From NCBI RefSeq assembly GCF_051014685.1, contig NC_135058.1, positions 5,122,811-5,186,810 on the forward strand: a DNA stretch of 64,000 nt, given 5' to 3'. Every line of letters starts with the position of its first letter. The stretch's first letter is position 1. The notes beneath the pieces are model-generated. The model did no database searches, had not been told where the DNA came from, and was given only the letters and a program-made list of their open reading frames with translations. Both the position numbers and the translations under genes were made by a program. Positions 51,179 through 61,287 of this stretch are shown here, in pieces. This stretch comes from Ptiloglossa arizonensis (Eukaryota > Arthropoda > Insecta > Hymenoptera > Colletidae).

Positions 51179-51192
51179 CGCTCGCTCGCTCG
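51128..51192. repeat. (CT)n microsatellite grading into (CTCG)n
   Basis: About 24 CT repeats run into five CTCG/CTCGCTCG repeats. In insects, (GA/CT)n tracts are bound by GAGA-factor-type proteins. This one opens a CpG- and purine/pyrimidine-skewed domain 3.7 kb upstream of Kr. Confidence 0.97.
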
Positions 51193-51299
51193 CACCGCAG
51201 AACTTGCACGCGCCTAGACCCAGAAGGGGCATTCTTTCGCTTTTTTATCGGGCCACGGGTACCGTAAGTTTTTGGCTGCAGGCACGCGCTGCGCACGGG

Positions 51300-51600
51300 C
51301 AGGTGAGAGCGAGCGAGAGAACGAGAGAGAAAGAGAGTAAGGGCGAGCGAGCGAACGATTCGAAGGGCGAGCGAGTGGAAAAGCGAACGAGAGAGAAAGT
51401 GAGCGCGCGTGCGAGAAAAAAACGAATGAAAAAGGAGAGCGAGCGAGCGAGAGTGTGGAAAACCGAACGAGAGAGAAAGTGACCGCGCGAGCGAGAAAAA
51501 AACCAACGAAAAAGAGAGCGAACGAGCGAGCGAGTGAAAAAGCGAACGAATGAGAGAACGAGAGAGAAAGCGAGCGGGCGAGAGAGAACGCGCACGCGGG
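51300..51600. repeat. purine-rich minisatellite, about 80-bp unit
   Basis: CGAACGA with a following GAGAGAAAG word recurs at 51384, 51464 and 51543 (80 and 79 bp apart). Each unit is made of GAGCGAGCGAGAG, GTGGAAAA.CGAACGA and GCGAGAAAAAAAC segments. The + strand is nearly all purine except for C in CGA. Antisense frames full of Ser/Arg/Leu across it are artefacts of the repeat. Confidence 0.88.
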
Positions 51601-52003
51601 AGCGTGTTCCTGTGCTTTTCACCCGCGAGAAAAAAAAAGAGAAAAAACCACCCCGTGTGTTACGGGCGCGCAGAAAGAGGAAGGAGGGAGGAGGGCAGGG
51701 GTTCAGGGGGCGCGCGTTTCGAGAGAATTCGTTTTCGAAAAACAGTGGGAGCCCTGTGCTTTCGGGGCCATTGTGCCGCGCGCGCGTTATCGTAGTCGGA
51801 AGTCGCGACCGACTCGTGAAAATTCCTCGTTGACGCACGAGCGCGATACCGCGGTGCACCGTGCGTAAATTGCATTGTTCGGGATTCGTTTGATTCCCAC
51901 CGCCCCAAACCCCCTTGTCACCCGCCCGAAAAGAGACGCGAGTTTTGTTGCGCTCGTTCGCGGAAGCGGAACGCGTAACGCCGAAGAACCGTGAATGGAC
52001 GAA

Positions 52004-52034
52004 ACGAACGAACGAACGAACGAACGAACGAACG
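52004..52034. repeat. (ACGA)n microsatellite
   Basis: About 7.5 perfect tetranucleotide repeats, followed by T-rich homopolymer runs (52070-52115). Confidence 0.95.
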
Positions 52035-54240
52035 CTGCCACGATTTTTTTCTGGGACAGAGTAACAAGACTTTTTTTTTTCCTGTTTTTGTTTTTTTTTT
52101 TTGTCGTTTTTTTTTGGGACGACGCGAGAATTTTTCCATCGGAAGATCGATGCAAACGAATCGCGCGATCGTGACGAGTTACGCTGTCGCGGGATCCGCT
52201 GGCTATTTTTATATAGTTTGCACGCGCGTATTTACGCGTCGAATGATGTTTCTTCCGTGTAAAAATGGTACGTCCGGTTGACTTTAACTGTTCAGGACCG
52301 AGCGAGTTTCCCGTGACTGCGGTGCGATGAATAGAAACATTTAATTGTGCACAGCATTGCCGACAAGATTGATATCGTACAGAAGTTTACGAGTATTAGG
52401 ATTTAGTTTTGTCCAACTGTTTAAAGAAGCTGTTCCGAATGGGCAGTGACCGTGTCGGTCGTCGATAACTTCTACTGTATTTAACGCGTTAATTAACTTT
52501 CGAGACGAGTGACAATTAGAAGTTTGCTTCTGAGAAATTGTGACCACTTATAGTCGTTGACAAGCTTTATATCCATTTCTGACGTTTCGAGACAGAATTT
52601 TAGCCCTTTTCGGCGAATGAAGATCCAACGACACGAATATTAAAATTAATAAGAAGAAGAATAAACGGGTATAAATTTGTCATACGTTATAATATAAAAG
52701 TGAATACGAGAGCATTTGTGCGTTAGACAAGCGTACACGCATTCGTACAATGAATGTAAAAACAATTGTCTCTTTGGTCAACGATAACGCAAGTTCCACG
52801 AAGCCAAAACGAACAACATTATTTCTAATAATTTTACATTCGCGAAACCCAAGAAAAACAAATCATCTTTACACGTACGACGGAACTTTGATACTCTTCT
52901 TTTTTAATTCCTGTGGCATAAATATACTTCACCTTAAAGTTTCGAATTTTCGAAAGTAAAACGAAACGGATAGAAAGTAAACGCAAATGAAAATGTACCA
53001 CTTACCGATACAGCTCTTCGAAGACCGATAGGAGCGGTTTCAATGTTGGGGCTAAAATTCTACATGAAAGTTAACTCGTATTTGGCAAAATTCAACTTAC
53101 GCGGAACGCTCGTAAGCGAATTAACCGCGTAAGTCGAGGGAACTGGTCGTAGATACGTTCCGCGAATATCTCGGGGCTCGCGAAACGCGCGCATCTCGAC
53201 GATCGCGTAATCAACGAATGCACCGTCCCGCTGCATATTTAACGACGCGTCGCGTATTCCGGCGACGGTAAGTTTCAAAGGAGACAGAGACGGTTTGCGT
53301 TGACAACGTACTTCGCGACGCAATCCCTATCGACCGGCCGTGAAATATTAAAAGTCAAAGTTCCGCGAAGCGTGCACGTGCACGAGCGCCGCGATGAAAA
53401 CAGCCACGGTGGAAAATCATCGATGGACGATCGCGACCGAAAAGCAAAAACTTTACCCACGCCGTATACGCGGGACCGATACCAGGCGTAAAATTTCTTT
53501 CGATTCTCGTCGGTTCCGTGTTACTCGAAAACGGAAAAAAAAAAAAAAAAAACAAAGGAAGACCGGAACGCGCATTAGGCGAACGAGCGTCGTGGAAAGG
53601 ATCGCGTCTGCGACAATCTCCTTTTACACCCTCGGCCTTTTTATCGTTCTTGTTTCTCGCGATCTCAAAGGGTGAGCGACGCACGGCCCCGGTTTATAGT
53701 CACGGAATACCGTCGACGACCCTTTCGTCCCTCCGCCGCGCGTCCGATACACTCCCTATCTTTCCTCTCGCAGGTTTCACCGATTACCCGCCTTCCGTGG
53801 CCGTCCTTGTCCATCGTTGCGCGAGAGAAGAAGCACGGTCTTCGCTACACTCGCGAACCCTCCTCCCCACCCCATCGGTAAAGATCACGGTCGCAGGTTC
53901 ACCCTGTCTCGTCGTTCCCCTCTCCTTTTCGCTCTTTCTTTCTCTCTCTCTCTGTTTCTCTCTCCGTGACTCGCTCGCGCGCGTCGTCGTCTTCGTCTCG
54001 TCCACGCGGTGGCCGTATCCTCCCTCTCGCGTCGTCGCGAGCGTCTTCTCGGTCTCCGTCTCCGTCTGGCGTTCACGGGTCTCTCGCTCCAACCCCCGAC
54101 GAGGCGCGTTTCTGCGACTCGCGCATCCGGGGTTGCGATTCGAGAGGGTAGAGAAGCGCCGCGATGGTGGGGGAGACGGACCGCGCGGTGGGGAGCCCGA
54201 GCGGGCAGGGTGGGGGATGTTTGACTACAGCGAGCGCGAC
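52035..54240. other. Kr-proximal upstream region
   Basis: The first 1.3 kb is AT-rich with no recognisable gene. From about 53.5 kb it becomes CpG- and CT-rich, as insect promoters often are. The 245-codon frame at 53518-54255 is dominated by Ser/Leu/Phe from CT runs and by Arg/Gly from CpG sequence, and I do not accept it as a gene. Proximal enhancers of Kr would be expected here from the fly gene, but I cannot point to one. Confidence 0.5.
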
Positions 54241-54247
54241 TCGATTG

Positions 54248-54253
54248 TCAGTT
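54248..54253 (+). promoter_or_regulatory. possible Kr initiator (TCAGTT)
   Basis: TCAGTT matches the arthropod initiator consensus TCAGTY and lies 640 bp upstream of the Kr start codon, at the end of the CpG-rich block. No TATA box stands 30 bp before it, and the downstream promoter element position (AGCAAC) is only a partial match. Another TCAGT lies at 54826. The true start is not fixed by sequence alone. Confidence 0.25.
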
Positions 54254-54544
54254 AGTATTGGGTTAGGTCAGCCCGAAGCAACGTCGTTGATCGTCGTCGT
54301 TCCTCGTGGTCGGACGGCGACGTTTGTTGTTTATAGTAGAGTAGTAACACGTTTTTACGTACTTTGTTTCGGTTTATCGTTTTTCGGTTTTCGATTTTTC
54401 GGTTACGTCGCACGATCATCGGTCGCGCGGTTCACTCGCGCCAGTTTGCCCGTCGAGGAGACCGCGAGTCAACATCGTTTCGCGACATCGAACGACAGAG
54501 AAAAAAAAAAATACCAAGAGAGGATTCGGTGGATTCCCGCGTGA

Positions 54545-54581
54545 TCTCTTTCTCTCTCTCTCTTTCTTTCTCTCTCTCTGG
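54545..54581. promoter_or_regulatory. Kr: CT tract in the Kr leader, potential GAGA-factor site
   Basis: A TCTCTCTC run broken by TTTC lies 300 bp before the start codon. A similar one is at 53937-53972. Promoter-proximal (GA)n elements are typical of paused developmental promoters in insects. Which protein binds here is an inference. Confidence 0.4.
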
Positions 54582-54661
54582 TTCGCGTGGATATCGTCGT
54601 ACCCGCCCGGAGAGAAAGTTTCCAAACGGAGAGATACACGCACTCGCACGCTTGTACACTT

Positions 54662-54676
54662 GCGCGCGCGCGCGTA

Positions 54677-54708
<32 letters not shown>
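54662..54708. repeat. (GC)n and (ACGC)n microsatellite in the Kr 5' leader
   Basis: GCGC repeats followed by eight ACGC repeats. If transcribed, the tract adds length and structure to the leader and is likely polymorphic in length. Confidence 0.93.
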
Positions 54709-54847
54709 GCTTTTCCGTTCCCCGTCGACCGCGCTTGTTTGTGCAGTGCCGCGATCCGTGGAAGCGTTTCGATCCGCGCCGCGTCCACGTTTTTCGTTAA
54801 ACTCGCACCGCAAAAGTGATCGCATTCAGTGCGCCAAGAGAGAGTGG

Positions 54848-54886
54848 ATGGAGTGTCAAAGTGAAAACACGCAGCACGGATCGTAG
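54848..54886 (+). CDS. 12-codon upstream ORF in the Kr leader
   Basis: The frame ATG-GAG-TGT opens at 54848 and closes with TAG at 54884-54886, one base before the Kr ATG at 54888. It encodes MECQSENTQHGS. The ATG has G at +4 and a purine (G) at -3, a fair start context. The same frame is open further upstream, so a longer version from an ATG at 54587 is possible if the leader reaches that far. A uORF ending next to the main start would allow termination-reinitiation or leaky scanning to set Kr output. It exists only if transcription starts upstream of 54848, which is likely but not proved. Confidence 0.45.
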   Translation: MECQSENTQHGS

Positions 54887-54887
54887 A

Positions 54888-54927
54888 ATGGCACTATCTT
54901 ATCTACAAGAGGCGCAAATTACCGCAG
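54888..54927 (+). CDS. Kr: Kr coding exon 1
   Basis: It encodes [13 protein letters not shown] plus the first base of codon 14. The donor reads CAG|GTAGGT, a strong match. The start is supported by the match of residues 1-10 to the conserved Kr N-terminus and by the tiny first coding exon, which is also how the fly gene is built. The exon is too short to be found as an open frame. Confidence 0.9.
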
Positions 54928-57900
54928 GTAGGTGGCACGAGGAACGAATACGGCAACGATTGCTCGTACTCGTCGCGTAACGTCGCCCGAATCACGGATC
55001 CGCGATTGCGTCGCGACGGCGACGTTCGCGCAAGAGGGTCCTCCGCGCTGACTTCACTATCCGCGTTGGTCCGGCTGATCTAGTTTCAATGGAATTCGCG
55101 TAATCGCGCGATGGCTCGCGATACCACTCGCGCGCGAAACGTTCTCGCGTTCGTTACCAATCTTCGACCGTTTCCACGTGTTACCCGTGGCCCGTAGTTG
55201 TCCCGGATCGGTTCACCGGGCGTTATTTATCGACGAACGAAGTAAAACCGCGATCGCGACGCGAGCGAAGAAGTTTTCGTGTTTTCGGACAGTGGACACG
55301 TATAACCGTGGTTGGCGTCGCGCCAAAGTCTAAAAGCGCCCACGGCGACACGCTCGCGTGTTGTGACACATTGTAAACATCGATAAGCCGGGAAGATGTG
55401 AAATTGCTGCGACGGGAGCGCGCGCCAACCGGGTGAAAATGAACCTCGGCGACGTGTTTCGCGGTTGCTCGTCTCTTCGTCGTCGTAGCGCCGTCTAAAA
55501 ATAACACCGCCGCCCGATCACTCCGGGATAAAACGCTTAGGAACCGCGAAGCGAAGTGCGCTCCCTGACGTCGAGTTGCATCTACGCGGAGTCGTGTTCT
55601 CTTCGCGCTAAGGTTATGAACAATGCGCGAGCTTGACTCACGCTCGAGCCGCGTTTCGATGAATCGTCGAGCACGTTTCGTCGCGGATGCGTTAAAAATA
55701 ACCGTCATTTTCGATCGGTGTATTTAAAACCGGATGAATAATTTCCCGCGATCGGCTTCCGAAGGAAACATCGACCGCCCGCTTTGTACTAGCCGCGCGG
55801 TCGAGACTCGCGGAAGCGGAAGGCTGACTTTCGTCGCGCGATGTTGTTCCTCGTTCCGTCAATACGCCGACAACCGAAACAACGAAGACAAACGTACACG
55901 ATCGAAAGAAAAAAAAAAAAAAAAAACAAACGCACCTCGAGGCGCGATTTTCACCCGTGGCAACGTTTGAGCAACCGCGCGGCACGCCGCAATGACGCGC
56001 GAGACTGAGCATAATTCTATCGAGACAACGTTTAGGCAACGTGTCAGAATGACGTACGGTTCGACGAATAGTTCTCCTCGCCGCCATCCTGGTTTATTTT
56101 CTCCTTCTACCGTTCGAAGCTATCGCCAAATATGCAGCCGCCGCCGCTGTTGCTTCCAAAGACGAGATGCACACGCTGTACCGGTGTCGCTTCGATGAAA
56201 TTGATTTCGTCGCGTACCGTGCGAGAACACGCGACATTGGACGATACGCTGTGCGCTACAGGTCGACGTAACCGTAACGAATACACAACATTGGACCGTA
56301 GATTGCACGTCGCGAGTCGACTAGATGGAAACCTGCCTTTGAAACCCGTCTCACGACCGTACGTTCGTCTTACTTGTTCTCGATCGTTATCGATTGGGAA
56401 AACAAGGGAAATAGTACGACATCGAGTGTTGCGCGACGCGCTACAGGTCGCGTATCGAGAAGAAATAATACCAGTACGCGAAAAGTCGCTTTTCGGGTGA
56501 AAACTCGGCTTTAGAATCGATCGTGCGTCTTTATTGTTCTCGGTCGTTTTTCGATTCCGTGGAACAACCAGAAACGTGGAAAAATCGTTCGGTCAACATC
56601 GGGGCCAATGTTTCGGGCGACGCGAGTTTCGCGAGCGATTAAAATATAAATAAACGTCTCGAGGATCGCGCAAAGACGATCGCGACCAAGGAGGAGGAGA
56701 GTCTCGAAAGGAAACGGATTCAAAGAGAATATCGGGGTTGCGACCAATTAGGGAAGGGATGCGAGCAGGGGGTGGAGACGGTACTCGTCGTGTTGCCGGG
56801 AAACGGCGATTGTAGGCCGTAAGAATCCCAGAGCCGAGGGAGTCTTAGGGCAGAGTAGGAAGAGAACGGGAGATCTTACGCGCCCTTATTGATTCGACGA
56901 GTCTCGTTACAGGGCCACCCTCTTCTAAACGGTCCATTAATTAGTAAGTGCCGGGCGAACATGGCGGCTCGATTCATCGTTTTCTTAAATTAAACTGGTC
57001 AACCCGGTCACGGATACCGCGACCCACCTACGGGGTGGTGTTTACCCGTGCGCGTGTGCACGCCCCGCGAGGATCCGTCGGGATCTCGCCTCCTCGCGGG
57101 TCGGATCGGTACGAGAAGAGTATACCCACGTTACTCTGCCCCTCTTGAACTTAAAACGCGCGTGGTTTTAATAATCTCCTCCTAAGTGGAGGATCCACGG
57201 TTAATTCAATTACGCGGTCCTCCCTGTGACGTCGGTCACGCGGATGAGCAATCATCGGACGAACGGTGCAACCCTAATAGGCGGGGCAGCCTTCTTTTTC
57301 GCAAAAAAAAAAAAAAAAAAAAAAAATATAACACGGTCGAACCCGCGCGTTCGAGTTATTCTCGACGCGAGAATTGGTCTTTCGAGAGAGAAAAAAAAAA
57401 AAGAGCACCCTGTCCACCCTTCGGAAGCCCGGTGTCGCGTCGTTACCTCACCGAACACCGAGTTGGCGCGTACCCGTGACTCGCGTGTACATTTCGCGCT
57501 CGATTTTCGGCGATGCGCTCCGTCTCGGGTGAAACCGCGATCTCGACGTCGAACCGGAAACCGAGAGGATCCGTCTCTCCGGCGAGGCGCGAGCCAGCCG
57601 GAAAATATTTGTTCCCCGGAAACCGCGGAAAGAAGCTCGACGCGTCGACGTGTGCGCGGTTTCGCGGAGTCGTTGGCCCCGAGTCGAAGAGAGGCGGGTA
57701 CACGGCGGTGACGTGGGTGGGAAGTCGGAGCCTTATGAATGAACCGGCGCGTACGGGAGTGTGAGTTGAATGGAGGAGGACCGAGCGAGCGAGCGAGCGA
57801 ACGAACGAGCGAGCCTCGCGTGTGACCGACGTGTGTGGGAGGGAGGAGAGAAACCTCGACCGTGTACCGGGGGTGGAACGAAGAGGGAAGACGCACACGC

Positions 57901-60297
57901 TGGAGGAAAAGATCGTCGAGAACGACGCCGAGCAATTCCGAACACCGTGCACGTGCATTCGTCCTTTTTACGCGGCGTCCTCCCCTGACCCGCGTCGGCT
58001 CCTCTTACGCAACGCGATTTCTCGCGAAACGCGATGTTCGTCGGGAAAAGAATCCTATCGCGCGGTTTCTTTCTTTTCTCTTTTCTCTTCTCTTCTCCTT
58101 TTTCCTTTTCTTTTCTCTTCTATCCACGAGTCTCCTCTACAGGGGAACCGTCCTCGTTTCTGTTCCAGGACTCTTAACCAGCCAGCATCTCGACATGAAG
58201 CAAGAATCCGAAAAGCAACCGCTCTCCCCGCCGTTGAACAACAACGCGTCACCGGTGATGTTCCCCGGAATGGGTAACGCGGCCGCGGGCCTGTCGATGC
58301 TCACCCCTCAGCAGTTACTCGCCGCCAGTCGAACGGCGGCTCTGATGGCCGCTGGAATACCCGTTTCGTTGCACGCCACCCTCGCGGCCACACCGTCCCT
58401 CTACAGACACCACCAAACGCTTTTCGGGGGTTGGGCGCCGCCAGCCGCCTCTTCGCCACCGTCGCCGGTTCATCGTTCACCGGGGCCCGTGTCGCCCGCG
58501 TTGAGCACCAAGTCCACCTCGCGGCGGGCCAACAACGCCAACGTGAACAACAACAACAACAATAACAACGTGGTCAGTAGCAGCGGAGATCGAATCTCGA
58601 AGAAGGGACAAACGACCAAGAGGAAAACGACCAAGTCGAAGACGGAGACCGTCCAGCCCACGGTGGAGGGCACCGCTCCGCTCAGTCCACCCACCTCGGT
58701 CAGCCCCGAGGCGGGCAAGGACGGAAGGGACAAGGTGTTCACCTGCGGAGTCTGCTCGAGATCGTTCGGTTACAAGCACGTATTGCAGAATCACGAACGC
58801 ACTCACACCGGGGAGAAACCGTTCGAGTGCCCGGAATGTCACAAAAGGTGAGTTCACCGAGCGACGCAAACTTTCCGCGAATCGAAATACTCGGCTGGAA
58901 ACGACCAGCCTGCGATCGTCCGAATCGCAATTTGATTCGTTCGGTCCGGAACTACGTGTCGGGAGAATTTTCGGAAGACGCCATTTCAGACTTACGCGGA
59001 GATTTTTACGCACGTTCCGCGAACGCTTGTACTTACGAACAATTATCAACACGTACCTCGGCCAAATTGGAAATCAGATCCCGAGAATCGAATAGTACAA
59101 GTTGATGCTTCTCGATCTTTTCGGACATGTTATCTTTAGAAACGATTTTCCTTATTTTATAATAGACGATAGAATTAAAAGCACGGAGTAACGCATACGC
59201 AACGTCACAATATTTACGATAATAACTAGTGTCTTTGCCCGAGTTGTTTTCCTCGCATAATGCGCAACGTATCGCCGGATGATATTTTTCTTGTCGAATC
59301 CTCTTCGGGAAGCATCGGGATATTTCATCCACGATTGCGAAACGGTTGAAACAACGTTCCCCGTAATCGCCGTATCGTCAAAAGTAGTCATACGTTATTG
59401 GAACGAAACGAAAACAAAATACTATTCGCGCGCTCGTGAAAATTCTCTCGGTATCGAGAGTCACGTGCTCAAAGAACCGTTCCCGTTGGTTGCAGATTCA
59501 CGCGGGACCACCATCTAAAGACTCACATGCGGTTGCACACGGGCGAGAAACCGTACCACTGCAGCCACTGCGACCGACAGTTCGTCCAAGTGGCGAACCT
59601 TCGTCGTCACTTGCGCGTGCACACCGGCGAACGTCCGTACGCCTGCGAGCTGTGCTCGGCGAAGTTCAGCGATTCGAATCAGCTGAAGGCTCATCTGTTG
59701 ATACACAAGGGCGAGAAACCGTTCGAATGCGAGCACTGTCAGATGCGGTTCAGACGGAGGCACCACCTGATGCATCACAAGTGCGGCACCGGTGTTGGGA
59801 ACACCGCGGGTCAGTTGCCCAGGTCGCAAGTCGCCTCGCCGTCGTTGGCCAGCGACGATCTGGACGAGGACATCGACATAGACATCGACGTGGAGATGGA
59901 GGAACCCGAGGGTACACCTCTAGCGACCAGGAAAACGATCACCCCGGTCAGACCGGCGCATCGTCAACTACCCAGTCCAGTGGTGGGCACCTCGATGCCG
60001 ATACCGTTGAATCTGTCCGGTATTCCCGTGGATCTGCCCGAGCAAACCGAGCCCGAGGACCTGTCGATGTCCACCGGTATGCACAGGCCGCATTCCCACT
60101 CGCACAGCAGCGGCGATTCGCCGATGAGTCGCAGCCCGAGCAGCGACACCATCCACGAGGAGGACGACGAGGAGCTTCTCGATGTCTCGGAGGCCAGCCC
60201 GAGCACTCTGTTCCTTCAGAACCACCGCAACCAATACGTTCATCACCTCGCGTCCCTCGGGAACCCGACCGCGGCCAATGTCGGACACGCGTCCTAG
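54888..60297 (+). CDS. Kr: Krüppel, gap-class zinc-finger transcription factor (three-exon CDS, 506 aa)
   Basis: The coding sequence joins 54888-54927, 58169-58847 and 59496-60297 (1521 nt with stop). Kr is a nuclear DNA-binding protein that mainly represses transcription; it patterns the central embryo and later acts in nervous system and other tissues (known from flies). The N-terminus [10 protein letters not shown] matches the fly MSISMLQDAQ. A conserved Ala/Leu-rich block with [12 protein letters not shown] lies at 57-68, and an Asn run at about 135-147. Five zinc fingers follow: C206, C234, C262, C290 and C318 are the first cysteines, with TGEKP-type linkers. Finger 5 ends H-x-C instead of H-x3-H, as in the fly. 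After an acidic stretch (360-378) come PLNLS (410-414) and PEDLS (426-430), the CtBP corepressor motif. The fingers match Drosophila Kr almost residue for residue, so the assignment is firm. Confidence 0.97.
54928..58168 (+). other. Kr: Kr intron 1 (3241 bp, phase 1)
   Basis: It runs from GTAGGT to TTCTGTTCCAG, and the CT-rich stretch 58060-58166 serves as polypyrimidine tract. Inside are A-runs (55909-55926, 57303-57326), CpG-rich sequence, a diverged duplication near 56240-56480 sharing GCGCTACAGGTCG, and a block at 56940-57180 with GGTCAACCCGGTCA. Frames open on both strands at 57.2-58.0 kb have no known domain. It is a plausible site for intronic enhancers, but none is proved. Confidence 0.85.
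58169..58847 (+). CDS. Kr: Kr coding exon 2 (N-terminal region, zinc finger 1, start of finger 2)
   Basis: It encodes residues 14-240. It begins [20 protein letters not shown] is a small basic-acidic motif at the same place as the fly IKQED, which fits the SUMO-site pattern hydrophobic-K-x-E (M-K-Q-E at 23-26). Pro/Ser-rich, Asn-rich and Lys/Thr-rich segments lead to finger 1 ([14 protein letters not shown], from F204). The exon ends inside finger 2 after CPECHK plus two bases; the donor is AAG|GTGAGT. Confidence 0.95.
58848..59495 (+). other. Kr: Kr intron 2 (648 bp, phase 2, inside zinc finger 2)
   Basis: It runs from GTGAGT to TTGGTTGCAG and splits the codon of Arg240 in finger 2 (CHK-R-FTRDHH). 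Removing it restores the invariant finger 2 sequence, which proves the splice sites. As far as I recall, Drosophila melanogaster Kr has no intron at this position. I see no further feature inside it. Confidence 0.93.
59496..60297 (+). CDS. Kr: Kr coding exon 3 (rest of finger 2, fingers 3-5, C-terminus)
   Basis: It completes Arg240 and encodes residues 241-506 to the TAG at 60295-60297. It holds the DNA-contact helices [24 protein letters not shown] and RRHHLMHH. It then holds the acidic stretch [27 protein letters not shown], the [11 protein letters not shown] block shared with the fly protein, and a His/Ser-rich tail with [19 protein letters not shown]. The end [10 protein letters not shown] then GHAS is not one I can match to the fly tail. 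Confidence 0.96.
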
Positions 60298-60862
60298 TGG
60301 AGTCTCTAGGGGTACGTGGATCCAGCTACGTAGAGAACGGGTAAAGAACAAAATCCAAAACACACGTACACCTGCGTACACGCGCGCATATACACATTCA
60401 CATACAGAGGAAACGAAACAAAAGCAAAAAAATCCTGTACTTTCACTCGGTTCGACAAGTTCTACCCAAGGTAAAACGAATCGTTTCAACCTTGGAACCG
60501 AAAAGAAGCAAAAACAGAGAGAGAGATAGAAAGAGAGAAAGAGAGATTGTGCGTGTGTAAGAGTATCGTTGAAATAGTATTCACGTTTGTTTGGGTAGGT
60601 AGCCTCTCGAACCATCGCAGCTCACACCGAATCCTCACTAAGAAAAATCCTCCAAGCACCGGTTCACAGTCACTATTGTTAAGATGCTTTTTATAGATAT
60701 ATATATTATATTATATAGATGATTATTATTATTATTGTACCTATAAAAGAGATACGAGATCGGACGAAAGTGAATGGCGGGTCTATGAGCATCCTGTGAA
60801 ACGTGTAATTTAAACGAGAACAAACAAAATTCAGGGACGCGTTTTTTTGTCAAAAATTAATA

Positions 60863-60880
60863 TTATATATATATATATAT

Positions 60881-60920
<40 letters not shown>
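60863..60920. repeat. (AT)n microsatellite in the Kr 3' UTR
   Basis: TA/AT repeats interrupted once by AGA (60881-60883). In RNA the tract could self-pair or recruit AU-binding proteins. It is also a likely length polymorphism. Confidence 0.95.
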
Positions 60921-60925
<5 letters not shown>

Positions 60926-61028
60926 ATACGAGTATAGATAACGTTTCGTGACGAGAAAGAGGGAGAGTGAAAGAAGCGAGGTGAAATAGAGACCACCCCG
61001 TGTTTTCTTTTCCGGGGTAGGTTTTTCT

Positions 61029-61036
61029 TGTACATA
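61029..61036 (+). promoter_or_regulatory. Kr: Pumilio-type site TGTACATA in the Kr 3' UTR
   Basis: UGUACAUA is an exact match to the Pumilio recognition element UGUANAUA. If the UTR reaches this point, translation or stability of Kr mRNA could be modulated by Pumilio. One 8-base match has a real chance of being accidental. Confidence 0.35.
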
Positions 61037-61193
61037 GTTTCACGACACGAGAAGGAGGGTATAAAACGATAAAGATGTGTATTTAGTTGGTCGTTGTAGT
61101 TCCGCGTGTTTCGTTTCGAGAGCCGTGACGATGAATAGATAGATAGGTATTAATTAGATAGGTATTCGAAAAAGAAGAGGAGCGAGCTTGCCG

Positions 61194-61260
61194 GTGCGTG
61201 CGTGCGTGCATGCATGCGTGATTGTGTGTTTGTGCCGGCGTGCGTGCGTGCGTGCGAGCG
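61194..61260. repeat. imperfect (TGCG)n / (TGCA)n microsatellite
   Basis: GCGTGCGTGCATGCATGCGTG is followed, after a GT-rich gap, by TGCGTGCGTGCGTGCGAGCG. GU-rich RNA of this type just upstream of a poly(A) signal could influence 3' processing, but a slippage repeat explains it. Confidence 0.9.
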
Positions 61261-61287
61261 GGCGTGAATGAGGCGAGCGGGAATCGA

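Noticed and set aside
51000..51859. Long antisense frames (168 and 204 codons) of Ser/Leu/Arg repeats
   Set aside because: They are translations of the CT/GA repeats; every frame of such repeats is open.
53518..54255. A 245-codon open frame upstream of Kr
   Set aside because: Its length comes from A-runs, CT microsatellites and CpG-rich sequence with few stops; the composition is low-complexity and no domain is seen.
54925..54931. CAGGTAG (Zelda word) at the Kr exon 1 boundary
   Set aside because: It coincides with the splice donor consensus CAG|GTAG, which fully explains it.
57252..57935. A 227-codon antisense frame in Kr intron 1
   Set aside because: It includes a Phe run from the 24-base A-tract and Arg/Ser-rich sequence from CpG DNA; no domain, no conservation evidence.
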